Under the pieces are notes generated by a model that made no database searches, was not told the origin of the DNA, and saw nothing but the letters and a program-made list of their open reading frames with translations. Shown one piece after another: positions 9,851 to 17,972 of a DNA stretch of 64,000 nucleotides. The position numbers were made by a program, and so were the translations under genes. The DNA is taken from the NCBI RefSeq assembly GCF_004363235.1, contig NZ_SNYW01000014.1:179863-243862 (forward strand), written 5' to 3'. The DNA is from Dongia mobilis (GTDB taxonomy: Bacteria; Pseudomonadota; Alphaproteobacteria; Dongiales; Dongiaceae). Position 1 is the stretch's first letter. Each line of letters begins with the position of its first letter.

Positions 9851-10393
9851 TTATCGCGCCGCGCAGGCCTCAATGAATTTCTCGAAATGGCCGAGATCGG
9901 GGACCTCCCAACCGGGGATCTTGCCCTCGTCGTCCCAGCGGCGCAGCTGGATGCCGTCGCGGTGATAGGGCTCGTGCTCGAAGGCCTTCATCTCGTCTTC
10001 CGACATCAGGCCGCCCTGTAGTTTGAGCGACAGCAGGGATGCCTCGGAGAGCAGGTCGTAATAGCCCTTCTCCCGGGTCGCGAGATAGCGCTTGGCCGGC
10101 ACATGCAGGCGCACCGGCTCGGACACCTCCGGTCCGAAATATTGCGACAGCCAGGCCGAGCCGAGGCTTTCATGCTGGGTATCGACCCCGTGATCTGCGA
10201 TGTCCTCCGGCAGGTCGTGCAGCATATGGCCGATATCGTGCAGCAAGGTGGCGACGATGAGGGCCGGCGTCGCCCCGTCCCGCTCGGCGCAATAGGCGCA
10301 TTGCAGGGCGTGCTCCAACTGGCTCACCCCCTCGCCGTAACTCTCCAGACCGCGCTTGTCGAATGCGCGCCGGATTTCCCGCATCACCTTCAT
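9851..10393 (-). CDS. tmpB: HD-domain mixed-valent diiron oxygenase, TmpB/PhnZ-like
   Basis: HD-domain protein of 180 residues from the phosphonate-associated group that uses a mixed-valent diiron site and O2 to break the C-P bond of a 1-hydroxyalkylphosphonate. Likely ligands are His28 (SQLEHALQCA), His52-Asp53 (LHDIGHML), a later His (His74 or His97) and Asp154 (RRWDDEG); Tyr19 and Glu21 lie where PhnZ has its substrate-gating Tyr and Glu. It is last in a two-gene minus-strand operon and its ATG overlaps the stop of the dioxygenase gene (ATGA). That partner is a carnitine-synthesis-like TmpA type, so I favour TmpB ((R)-1-hydroxy-2-(trimethylammonio)ethylphosphonate to glycine betaine and phosphate) over PhnZ (glycine and phosphate). 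A start at 10384 is possible. Confidence 0.75.
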   Translation of the reverse strand: MKVMREIRRAFDKRGLESYGEGVSQLEHALQCAYCAERDGATPALIVATLLHDIGHMLHDLPEDIADHGVDTQHESLGSAWLSQYFGPEVSEPVRLHVPAKRYLATREKGYYDLLSEASLLSLKLQGGLMSEDEMKAFEHEPYHRDGIQLRRWDDEGKIPGWEVPDLGHFEKFIEACAAR

Positions 10394-11547
10394 GCCGCCA
10401 CTCCCTTGTCTTCCGCAATCTGCCGGCGCAGCACGCGCGCCCGGCTTTCCAATCCGTCCTTGTCGACATAGGCACCCTGCAGGTGCCGGCTGCCCTTCGA
10501 CGGGTCGAAGGCCGTGCGGCCATGCAGGGCACGGTCGTTCTGCATCACCACGCAATCGCCTGGCTCCAGGCGGAAGATCAACTCGCCTTCCGGCCTGTGC
10601 AGCACCTCGGCAAATTTGCGATAGGCGGCAAACCAGGGCACCACCATTGCCGCCGGAGCATCCAGCCAGTCCAGCGACCGGTTGTTGAAGTGCACCCCCA
10701 CCACATTGCCGCCCTCATCCACGGAAATCAGGGTCTGCCGCGCCATCAGATCGGCGTCATTCGAGCGGAAGCGGAAATTGACCGGCACCCGGGTCAGCAG
10801 GTCGAAGGCATCCGGCGCCTCGCGCCGCAGAATCTCGGCGGCATTGAAACCATCGACCAGCAGCGTATCGCCGCCGGGGGCGGTCGATTCCAGGCAATGC
10901 AGTAACTGAACGCCCGGCGTCGGATCGCGATAGGGATTATCGGAATGCACGCCAAGGCCGACCGGCGTGTAGGCCAGGTTGGTCGGGTTCGCCACGGATT
11001 TGACGTCGAAGAGGGCGCCGTAATTGGTGACCCGCACAAAGCCCAAGTGGTTGCCGATCTGCAGCACCGTGCCGGGTACCGTCGGGCTATTGCGGATCAG
11101 GCCGAAGCCATGGGCGTGAAAGGTATCGAGGAAGGCAAGCTCGGCCGCCGGATCGGAGACCATCTGGCGCCAGTCACCGATGGGCATTTCCGTGCCGATC
11201 GCCTTGGACCACAATTTCACCGGTCGCTTGCGCCCGCGTCGCGCCTCCGCCGACAAATCGTGATCGGCAAGCCAGGCGGGAGTGAAGGTCGAGACATGGC
11301 CACCCGGCTGCCAGGTGATCCGCACCGCCTTGTCGTCCGACAGGACAGCCGCCCCGATGGCCAAATCCTCGGGCAGGTCGGTGATCTCGTAAAGACGCTG
11401 GCCGTTGCCGGCATGGCGGCATTCCGGGCAGCGGCAATTGTCGCGCAGCCAGATCGCTGGAAACACGGCGCTCCCGCCATTCTCCGGAGCGCTCTTCTCC
11501 CAGGCGATGGTCAGATTGGAACCGGCGACGTCGATGCTGCGGATCAT
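10390..11547 (-). CDS. tmpA: Fe(II)/2-oxoglutarate dioxygenase, TmpA-like (gamma-butyrobetaine hydroxylase family)
   Basis: TauD/TfdA-superfamily dioxygenase of 385 residues with an N-terminal zinc domain as in gamma-butyrobetaine hydroxylase: Cys38, Cys40, Cys43 and probably His84. The catalytic domain shows the iron triad His201, Asp203 (GVHSDN) and His342 (NDRALHGR), with Arg354 near for 2-oxoglutarate. Such proteins are usually annotated for carnitine synthesis, but coupling to the HD oxygenase gene (4-base overlap) and the phn neighbours point to TmpA, which hydroxylates 2-(trimethylammonio)ethylphosphonate at C1. The ATG at 11547 has AGAGAGG about six bases upstream. It is divergent from a LysR gene, with two palindromes between. 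A true gamma-butyrobetaine hydroxylase remains the alternative. Confidence 0.75.
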   Translation of the reverse strand: MIRSIDVAGSNLTIAWEKSAPENGGSAVFPAIWLRDNCRCPECRHAGNGQRLYEITDLPEDLAIGAAVLSDDKAVRITWQPGGHVSTFTPAWLADHDLSAEARRGRKRPVKLWSKAIGTEMPIGDWRQMVSDPAAELAFLDTFHAHGFGLIRNSPTVPGTVLQIGNHLGFVRVTNYGALFDVKSVANPTNLAYTPVGLGVHSDNPYRDPTPGVQLLHCLESTAPGGDTLLVDGFNAAEILRREAPDAFDLLTRVPVNFRFRSNDADLMARQTLISVDEGGNVVGVHFNNRSLDWLDAPAAMVVPWFAAYRKFAEVLHRPEGELIFRLEPGDCVVMQNDRALHGRTAFDPSKGSRHLQGAYVDKDGLESRARVLRRQIAEDKGVAA

Positions 11548-11613
11548 GGCTGGCCTCTCTGCTGTCCGAGAACTGATGGGTTGATCCTGATCATGATTGC
11601 GCTGCCCCACAAA

Positions 11614-11649
11614 TGAGCCTAGCTTGGCTCATCGTTAAGTAGCACTTAA
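11614..11649. promoter_or_regulatory. Two adjacent palindromes between tmpA and LysR gene
   Basis: TGAGCC-N6-GGCTCA at 11614-11631 and TTAAGT-AGC-ACTTAA at 11635-11649, both with perfect 6-base arms, lie in the 121-base divergent promoter region. The second has the T-N11-A geometry of LysR-type operators. Likely binding sites for the adjacent regulator. Confidence 0.5.
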
Positions 11650-11668
11650 GGATCGATCGAGCCACCCC

Positions 11669-12589
11669 TTGCGCCCCAACCCGCCCCCTTTCCCCTGGCT
11701 GCGTGCCTTCGAGGCGACGGCGCGGCATCTTTCCATGACCCGCGCTGCTGCGGAACTTCGCATCAGCGCCTCGGCCGTCAGCCAGCAGATCACGGCACTG
11801 GAGGCGTATCTCGGACGACCCCTTTTTCGCCGCGCCAACCGGCGCCTGACCCTCACTGCAAGCGGCGCGCTCATCGCGCCCAAGCTCCGCGCCGGGTTCG
11901 ACCTCATCCACGAGGCGATCGACGACGCCCTGCCGGCGAAGCGACGTCAGGCCCTGCTGGTCCGGGTTACCACTTCTTTCGGCAGCCAGTGGCTGATGCA
12001 CCGGTTGGATTCCTTCCGCGCCGCCCATCCCCGGATCGGCGTCCAGGTAACGGCGACGGCAGAACCGATTGAGCGCGACAATGCCAGCGCCGAGATCGAA
12101 ATCCGCTATGGCAAGGGCGACTGGCCGGGCCTCGCCTCGGATCTGCTGTTGGACGAGGCGATCTTTCCGGTCTGCACGCCGCAACTGGCGGCAAGGCTGA
12201 AGAAGCCGCGCGACCTCGCCCGCCATGACCTGATCGACGTTCCCGGCTACGAGATGGGCTGGTCCGACTGGCTGGCCGCTGCCGGCGTCGATATCGACTG
12301 GATGCGGCGGCGCCTTGCCGTCGACCAGTCCGTGATGGCGATCCAGCTTGCGCTCGACGGCAAGGGCATTGCCCTCGGCCGCTCGCCGCTCATCCAGCGG
12401 GAATTGCGGGAAGGCCGCCTCGTGGCGCCCTTCCCGCTTACGCTCGAAACCGGCAGCGGCTACTGGATCCTGCACCGCAGGCGCCCCGCCGAAGCCCGCA
12501 AGATCGCGGCCTTCAAGGATTGGCTGCTGGCGCAGACGCGCGACATGTCAGGTACTACCAGGGCAGCGAGTAGGTCTTCACATTCGTGA
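11669..12589 (+). CDS. LysR family regulator, GcvA-like
   Basis: Transcriptional regulator of 306 residues. An N-terminal winged helix-turn-helix (about residues 8-66, with [20 protein letters not shown]) is followed by a periplasmic-binding-like effector domain (about residues 95-290); the segment [13 protein letters not shown] is typical of the GcvA subgroup. It starts with TTG at 11669: a stop (TAA at 11636) lies upstream in frame and there is no ATG or GTG between it and the helix-turn-helix. It is divergent from tmpA, so it probably controls the tmpAB genes in response to their substrate. The 3' end overlaps the convergent phnY gene by 35 bases. Confidence 0.85.
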   Translation: MRPNPPPFPWLRAFEATARHLSMTRAAAELRISASAVSQQITALEAYLGRPLFRRANRRLTLTASGALIAPKLRAGFDLIHEAIDDALPAKRRQALLVRVTTSFGSQWLMHRLDSFRAAHPRIGVQVTATAEPIERDNASAEIEIRYGKGDWPGLASDLLLDEAIFPVCTPQLAARLKKPRDLARHDLIDVPGYEMGWSDWLAAAGVDIDWMRRRLAVDQSVMAIQLALDGKGIALGRSPLIQRELREGRLVAPFPLTLETGSGYWILHRRRPAEARKIAAFKDWLLAQTRDMSGTTRAASRSSHS

Positions 12590-13982
12590 AGCACTTCATC
12601 GCCTCGATGACACCTTCCTTGTAGCCGAGGCCGGAATCCTTGATGCCGCCGAAGGGCGACATCTCGATGCGATAGCCCGGCACCTCGCGGATATTCACCG
12701 TGCCGACCTCCAGCTCCTTGACGAACCGGGTGATGTAGTCGAGGCGGTTGGTGCAAATGCCCGAGGACAGTCCATAGGCGGTCGAGTTCGACACCCGGAT
12801 CGCGTCATCGATATCCTTGACGCGAATGACCGGTGAGACCGGACCGAAGGTCTCGACACGCACCAGATCGCAATCGAACGGCACATGGTCGACCACGGTC
12901 GGCGAATAGAGCGCACCCTTGCGGATATTGCCGTAGAGCAGCTTGGCGCCATGCGCCACGGCGTCGTTGACCTTGTCCTCGCAATAGCGGGCCGAGGCCT
13001 CATCGATCACGGTGCCCATATCGGTCTCGGGATCCATCGGATCGCCGTATTTGATCTTCTTTGTTTTCTCGAGCAGCAACTCGACAAATTTGTCGGCCAC
13101 CTTCTCGACCACGATCATGCGCTTCACCGCCGTGCAGCGCTGGCCGGAATTCTTGTAGGAACCCGCGACCGCAAGCGTCGCCGCCTCCTCGAGATCGGCA
13201 TCCTCCATCACGATCAGCGGGTCGTTGCCGCCGAGTTCGAGGACCGCGCGGCGATAACCCATATGGGTCGAGATATACTTGCCGACCGAGACGCCACCGG
13301 TGAAGGTGATGAGATCGACATTGGGATCGGTGAGGAGCGCATCGGCGATCTCGCGCGGATCGCCGGTCACGACCTGGAACATTTCCCTGGGCAAGCCGGC
13401 CTCATAGAGGATGTCGGCCAGGATCAGGGCAGTCAGCGGCGTCTTTTCCGAGGGCTTCAGCACCATGCGGTTATTGGTGGCGATCGAGGGCGCCACCTTG
13501 TGCGCCACCTGATTGAGCGGGTGGTTGAACGGCGTGATCGCCGAGATGGCGTTCAGCAGCGGATCGCGCTGCGTATAGATGCGCCGCTTCTTGCCATGGG
13601 GCGTGATATCGCAGGAGAAGATCTCGCCATCGTCCTTGATGACGATGGTCGAGGCGAGATGGAACACGTCATAGGCGCGCCCCACTTCATAGGTCGAATC
13701 CTTGAGGCACAGACCGGACTCCGCCGTGATCAGCTCCGCGATCTCCTGTTTGCGGCTGACCAGGATTTCCGCGGTTTTGCGCAGGATCTGGCTGCGCTCG
13801 GCGCGGGAGAGGCTAGCCTTGTAGTTCTTCGCCGTGCGGAAGGCGCTGGCGATATCCTCGAGGCTGGCCTTCGGGCAGGTGCCGATCACCTCGTTGGAAT
13901 AGGGGTTGAACACCTCGAAATGGCGGTCGCCGGCGGTCGAACTGTTGACGATCCGCATCTTTTCCTTGCGCAGGATACCCAT
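12555..13982 (-). CDS. phnY: Phosphonoacetaldehyde dehydrogenase
   Basis: NAD-dependent aldehyde dehydrogenase of 475 residues that oxidises phosphonoacetaldehyde to phosphonoacetate in 2-aminoethylphosphonate degradation. Catalytic features are Asn153 (TPFNHPLN), the LELGGNDP glutamate (Glu249) and the nucleophile Cys283 ([10 protein letters not shown]). The basic stretch [12 protein letters not shown] before the active-site region is typical of PhnY and probably helps bind the phosphonate group. It is last in the phnW-phnA-phnY operon, with 11 bases between the phnA stop and its ATG. A start at Met9 would also fit. Its end overlaps the LysR gene on the other strand. The gene shares only its name with the unrelated dioxygenase also called PhnY. 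Confidence 0.93.
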   Translation of the reverse strand: MGILRKEKMRIVNSSTAGDRHFEVFNPYSNEVIGTCPKASLEDIASAFRTAKNYKASLSRAERSQILRKTAEILVSRKQEIAELITAESGLCLKDSTYEVGRAYDVFHLASTIVIKDDGEIFSCDITPHGKKRRIYTQRDPLLNAISAITPFNHPLNQVAHKVAPSIATNNRMVLKPSEKTPLTALILADILYEAGLPREMFQVVTGDPREIADALLTDPNVDLITFTGGVSVGKYISTHMGYRRAVLELGGNDPLIVMEDADLEEAATLAVAGSYKNSGQRCTAVKRMIVVEKVADKFVELLLEKTKKIKYGDPMDPETDMGTVIDEASARYCEDKVNDAVAHGAKLLYGNIRKGALYSPTVVDHVPFDCDLVRVETFGPVSPVIRVKDIDDAIRVSNSTAYGLSSGICTNRLDYITRFVKELEVGTVNIREVPGYRIEMSPFGGIKDSGLGYKEGVIEAMKCFTNVKTYSLPW

Positions 13983-13993
13983 GGGGCTTTTCC

Positions 13994-15247
13994 TCAGACT
14001 GCTTTCTTCTGCGGCTGGGCCGCGGGAATGGCGTAGTTGCAGGCCAGATCAAAGGCGCTGAAGTTGCGCAGGCGATAGCCGGCAGGCAGGGCCTTGAGCT
14101 TACGGTTGACGATCACCGGCACCTTCTGCTCGGTCATGCCGCCATGGCTGCGCAGCGGCACGGTGAGGCCGGAAAGGTCGTGCTTCTCGACCGAGGTGCC
14201 GATGGCAAAGTTCCTGGCCGAGACGGCGATCACGTCGCCGAGGCGATCCTCCGGCAACTCGAAGCGGCGGCAGCCCTCCACACGGTCAACCACCAACTCC
14301 ATGCCAGGCAGCTTGCCCATGCGGGCAATGAGCTCGGCATGGTCGGTGTCATCCGGCAGATAGATCGTTGCGAAGGAACCGAGTGCCCCGTGATGCACGA
14401 CATAGGGGTCGGTGATCGGCAGGATGACCCGCGCCTTCCCCGCCCCTATCCACTGGTCCAGCACGTCCTGCAGGTAGATCACCTGCGGCTTGCCGTCGGC
14501 GCCGTGCTTGTCGTTCATGCCGTGATCCGCAGTCAGCACGATGGTGCAGCCCATCGCTTCCAGCTGGCCGAGATAACCGTCCATCATCTTGTAGAAATCG
14601 TTGGCGACGGCGGTGCCCGGCGCGTGCTTGTGCTGGATATAGTCTGTGGTAGAGAGATACATGATGTCCGGCCGCTCGGCCTGCATCAGCTTGACGCCGG
14701 CGGCGAAGACGAATTCGGAGAGATCGGCGCTGTAGACCGAGGGCAGAGGCAGGCCGACAAAGCCAAGGGCGTTGTCGATGCCGTTCTCCGCCTTGGTGGT
14801 CTCGTTGGCCTTCTCGGCCGAGAAGCAGATGCCACCCGCCATGCCCTTGCCGAGCAGCTTGCGGAGCTTGTCCTTCGCCGTCACCACCGCCACCTTGGCG
14901 CCCACCTTGCTGAAGGCGGCGAGGATGGTTTCGGCGCGCAGGAATTTGGGGTCGTTCATCATCACCTCCTGCCCGCTCTCGCGGTCATAGAGGTAGTTGC
15001 CGCAGATGCCGTGGACCGAGGGCGGCGCGCCGGTGACGATGGAGAGGTTGTTGGGGTTGGTGAAGCTCGGCACCACGCAATCGCCGATCAGATCGGCACC
15101 ATTGCCGGTGGCAGCCTTCAGCCAGGGCATGACGCCGGCGGCGATCGCGTCCTTCAGGTAGTCCGGCTCGCAGCCATCGACGCAGACGATGACGATGGGC
15201 TCCTGGGGGGCGGCGTAGTTCATGCCGTTGACGGTAACGGATTGCAT
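13994..15247 (-). CDS. phnA: Phosphonoacetate hydrolase
   Basis: Zinc-dependent enzyme of the alkaline phosphatase superfamily, 417 residues, that hydrolyses phosphonoacetate to acetate and phosphate. Metal and nucleophile sites are visible: Asp24 (CVDGCEPDY), nucleophile Thr63 (PSFTNPNN), the [13 protein letters not shown] segment, [10 protein letters not shown] and the late His of RSHGGMTEQ. The nucleophile number is within one of the Sinorhizobium enzyme (Thr64). The ATG at 15247 has AAGGAG about six bases upstream and overlaps the end of phnW slightly on the same strand (phnW ends at 15258, 10 bases before). It is the middle gene of phnW-phnA-phnY. Confidence 0.95.
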   Translation of the reverse strand: MQSVTVNGMNYAAPQEPIVIVCVDGCEPDYLKDAIAAGVMPWLKAATGNGADLIGDCVVPSFTNPNNLSIVTGAPPSVHGICGNYLYDRESGQEVMMNDPKFLRAETILAAFSKVGAKVAVVTAKDKLRKLLGKGMAGGICFSAEKANETTKAENGIDNALGFVGLPLPSVYSADLSEFVFAAGVKLMQAERPDIMYLSTTDYIQHKHAPGTAVANDFYKMMDGYLGQLEAMGCTIVLTADHGMNDKHGADGKPQVIYLQDVLDQWIGAGKARVILPITDPYVVHHGALGSFATIYLPDDTDHAELIARMGKLPGMELVVDRVEGCRRFELPEDRLGDVIAVSARNFAIGTSVEKHDLSGLTVPLRSHGGMTEQKVPVIVNRKLKALPAGYRLRNFSAFDLACNYAIPAAQPQKKAV

Positions 15248-15257
15248 CTCGATCTCC

Positions 15258-16403
15258 TTACTCGGCCGCCTTGCGCGCAGGGGCACCGCTGGCGACCTTC
15301 ATTTCCTTCATGACCTCGGCGACCACCGCCAGGAAGGCCTTCATCTCCGTCTCGCCGAGGCGCCCGATGCAGCCGATGCGGAAGGAATCGGCAACCGTCA
15401 GCTTGCCCGGATAGATCACGAAGTTCCGGTCCTTCAGCCTGTCGTAGAATTCCTGGAACTTGAAATTGGCATCGACCGGCATGCGGAAGGTGACGATGAT
15501 CGGCGCCTGCAGATGGTCCGGCAGCAGCGTCTCGAAACCGAGGCTCCGCATGCCTTCGACCAGGATCCGGCAGTTGTTGCGATAGCGCCCGCCGCGACCG
15601 GCGACGCCGCCCTCCGCCTCGTGCTCATTGAGCGCCTGATCGAAGGCGACGATGCAATGGATGGGCGGGGTAAAGCGGTACTGCTTGGTCTTCTCGATCA
15701 CCTGCCACTGGTCGTGGAGGTCGAGGACCAGGGCATGGGCGTTGCCGGCGGTCTTTTCCAGGGCTTCGATGCGGCAGAGCACGAAGCCGAGGCCCGGCAC
15801 GCCCTCGATGCATTTGTTGGAGGAGGCCGCCACGGCATCGAAGGGCACCTGGCGGCTGTCGAGCTCGATGGCGCCGAAGGCCGACATGGCGTCGATCAGC
15901 AGCCTTTTGCCGGCTTCCGCCACCACCCTGGCCACCTCGGCCACGGGATTGAGGACGCCCGACGTCGTCTCGCAATGCACCACGGCGACATGGGTGATGG
16001 CGGGATCGCGGGCCAGCGCCAGCTTCACCAGATTGGCATCGACCGGCATGTCTTCGGCCCATTCCAATGTGGCAAAGGCGCGCTTCGAGACCTCGCAGAT
16101 CCGCGCCATGCGCTTGCCATAGGCGCCGTTGATCAGGATCAGCAGCTTCTCGTTGGCACCGATAAAGGTGCCGATCATGGCCTCGACCGCGAAGGTGCCG
16201 CTGCCCTGCATCGGCACGGTGGTGAACACCCCCTCGCCGCCGATCATCGTCACCAGGCGCTGGCGCATGCGGTCGTTGATGGCGATGAAGCCGGCATCGC
16301 GCGACCCCCAATCGTGCAGCATGGCCTGCTTGACGGTCATGGAGGTGGTGAGCGGCCCGGGGGTGAGCAGCCAGGGATCTTGTGCCCCGCGCGTATCAGC
16401 CAT
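15258..16403 (-). CDS. phnW: 2-aminoethylphosphonate:pyruvate aminotransferase
   Basis: Class V PLP aminotransferase of 381 residues that converts 2-aminoethylphosphonate and pyruvate to phosphonoacetaldehyde and alanine, the first step of the pathway. Lys197 (SSNKCIEGVPG) forms the Schiff base and Asp171 (LLIDAMSAFG) contacts the PLP ring nitrogen. The N-terminal LLTPGPLTTS and the GSGTFAVE loop are characteristic. It is the first gene of the minus-strand phnWAY operon, divergent from the LysR gene at 16529. A perfect CCCGATCGGG palindrome lies at 16438-16447, and an AT-rich inverted repeat lies next to the regulator start. Confidence 0.96.
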   Translation of the reverse strand: MADTRGAQDPWLLTPGPLTTSMTVKQAMLHDWGSRDAGFIAINDRMRQRLVTMIGGEGVFTTVPMQGSGTFAVEAMIGTFIGANEKLLILINGAYGKRMARICEVSKRAFATLEWAEDMPVDANLVKLALARDPAITHVAVVHCETTSGVLNPVAEVARVVAEAGKRLLIDAMSAFGAIELDSRQVPFDAVAASSNKCIEGVPGLGFVLCRIEALEKTAGNAHALVLDLHDQWQVIEKTKQYRFTPPIHCIVAFDQALNEHEAEGGVAGRGGRYRNNCRILVEGMRSLGFETLLPDHLQAPIIVTFRMPVDANFKFQEFYDRLKDRNFVIYPGKLTVADSFRIGCIGRLGETEMKAFLAVVAEVMKEMKVASGAPARKAAE

Positions 16404-16437
16404 GGCATTTTCCTTTGCAGAACAATCTGTTGAATGG

Positions 16438-16528
16438 CCCGATCGGGAATCTAGCCCGATTTCTGTTGCAGGATGATGCCAGCCCGGCTTAGCATAAGTC
16501 CAATCGCTATATACGATGCAAAATATAG
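16438..16528. promoter_or_regulatory. Palindromes in the phnW-LysR divergent promoter region
   Basis: The 125-base gap holds CCCGATCGGG (16438-16447) and CTATAT-N10-ATATAG (16507-16512 and 16523-16528). The second ends at the base before the LysR start codon, so a bound regulator would sit on its own start: a layout expected for autoregulation. No Shine-Dalgarno sequence is seen before that ATG. Confidence 0.45.
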
Positions 16529-17422
16529 ATGGTCTCGATAAATCACTCCTCCCTCCGGGCCTTCCACGCGGTCGCCACCGAGGGCAGCTTCACCAAGGCC
16601 GCCCGCGCCCTCAATGTCACCCAGCCGACCCTCTCCGGCCAGGTCAAGGCGCTGGAGGAACAGTTCGGTGTGCGCCTGTTCGACCGCCGCAAGCGCAAGA
16701 TCGAACTGACCGATATCGGCCGCAACCTGCTCGACATCACCTGGCGCATGTTCGGCCTCGAATCCGAGGCGGAACAGGTCCTGACCGCCGCCAAGGGGTT
16801 GAAGCGCGGCCACCTGCGCATCGGGGCCGACGCGCCCTACCACTCGATCCCGTTCCTGGCCGCCTTCAACCGGCGTTATCCCAATGTGCGCCTCTCCATG
16901 TCGATCGGCAATTCGCTGGGCCTGAAGGCCGATCTCATCGACCAGCGCTTCGACGTCATCATCGCCGCCGATATCGGCGGCGATCCCAAGCTCTATGCCT
17001 TCCCCTTCCAGGAGGATTACCTGATCGCCTTCGTCGACCGGGCCCATCCCTGGGCGCGGAAGCGGAAACTGCGCCTGGAAGACCTTGCCGGAAACCGCCT
17101 GGTCCTGCGCGAACCGGCCTCGACCACCAGGCGCGCCTTCGACGCCGCCGTGGCGAAGGCCGGCATCCAGGTGGGCGAGATCCTCGAGATCGGCAGCCGC
17201 GAGGCGATCCGCGAGGCCGTTGCAGCCGGGCTCGGCATCGGCATTGTCGCGCGCTCCGAATTCGGCGACCATCTCAAGCTGAAGGGCCTGGAATTCGAAG
17301 GCCCGCGCATCAAATCGACCGAATTTGTCGCCTGCCTGATGGAACGCCGCAGCAATCCGCTGGTGAAGGCTTTCCTCGACATCGCCAAGGAACCGCCGGG
17401 GGAACGCAATGCCGTGTCTTGA
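16529..17422 (+). CDS. phnR: LysR family regulator of 2-aminoethylphosphonate catabolism
   Basis: 297-residue LysR-type regulator. The helix-turn-helix spans about residues 6-64 (RAFHAVATEGSFTKAARAL, then VTQPTLSGQVKALEE); the effector domain follows from about residue 92. Its divergent position to phnW and the N-terminal form INHSSLRAFHAVA match the LysR proteins regularly found with phnW/phnA/phnY operons, which likely respond to 2-aminoethylphosphonate or phosphonoacetate. The ATG at 16529 has no clear ribosome site, and an inverted repeat abuts it, so the mRNA may be leaderless. It overlaps the following secreted-protein gene by 14 bases, implying co-transcription. Confidence 0.88.
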   Translation: MVSINHSSLRAFHAVATEGSFTKAARALNVTQPTLSGQVKALEEQFGVRLFDRRKRKIELTDIGRNLLDITWRMFGLESEAEQVLTAAKGLKRGHLRIGADAPYHSIPFLAAFNRRYPNVRLSMSIGNSLGLKADLIDQRFDVIIAADIGGDPKLYAFPFQEDYLIAFVDRAHPWARKRKLRLEDLAGNRLVLREPASTTRRAFDAAVAKAGIQVGEILEIGSREAIREAVAAGLGIGIVARSEFGDHLKLKGLEFEGPRIKSTEFVACLMERRSNPLVKAFLDIAKEPPGERNAVS

Positions 17423-17906
17423 ACCAATTCGAGCCGGACTGGCCGCCCTGCTGCTCGTTCTGCCGTTTGGCGCCGCGGCGCAGGAGTCGAGCGGTCAGGA
17501 AACCGCGGCCTGGGAACGCAGCCAGTCGGGCGAGGTCGAGTTCGCCGACCTGCCGCTGGACGGCAAGGGCCGCTTCACCGCCTTCTGCCGCATGACCTCG
17601 GCCGGGCCCGTGGCCGGGCTCGCCCTCTTCGCCCCCCAGTTCCAGACCCTGGTAATCAACCGCCAGCATTACGGGCTCATCATCGTCGTCGATGGCGTAC
17701 GCGAGAACTTCCACATGGAAGCGCGCGATATCGAATTGTGGTTCGAGGCGAGGGACCTCAACCAGCAGACCACGCTTGCCCGCTTTTTCGACACCCTGCC
17801 GAATGCGCAGCGGATCGATTTCGCCATCTCGAGCCTTGGCTGGCGCGAAAACCGCCACGCCGAGAATGGCGCGGTGCTCGCCGGACTGATGGACAATTGC
17901 CTCTAG
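17409..17906 (+). CDS. Secreted protein of unknown function
   Basis: 165-residue protein that I do not recognise. Residues 1-24 form a signal peptide (IRAGLAALLLVLPFGAAAQ, probable cleavage after AAA), so it should be periplasmic. The mature part starts with an acidic stretch and has no repeats or metal-binding cysteine pattern; Cys60 and Cys164 could form a disulfide, since the last residues are DNCL. The ATG overlaps the end of the upstream LysR gene by 14 bases, and the kinase-lyase fusion starts 66 bases downstream on the same strand. Its place suggests a role tied to the island, such as an envelope component, but nothing in the sequence proves it. Confidence 0.7.
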   Translation: MPCLEPIRAGLAALLLVLPFGAAAQESSGQETAAWERSQSGEVEFADLPLDGKGRFTAFCRMTSAGPVAGLALFAPQFQTLVINRQHYGLIIVVDGVRENFHMEARDIELWFEARDLNQQTTLARFFDTLPNAQRIDFAISSLGWRENRHAENGAVLAGLMDNCL

Positions 17907-17972
17907 CCCGCAATTGACGATCCGGGGGGCAGCCCTCTACGCTCCGGCGCCAGTTTACCGGAGTGCCCCATC

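Noticed and set aside
10390..11547. Assignment as the PhnY*-type dioxygenase or as a carnitine-synthesis gamma-butyrobetaine hydroxylase
   Set aside because: The N-terminal Cys-rich zinc domain argues against a PhnY* type as I know it, and the overlap with an HD oxygenase gene argues against carnitine synthesis. Kept as alternatives only; TmpA is preferred.
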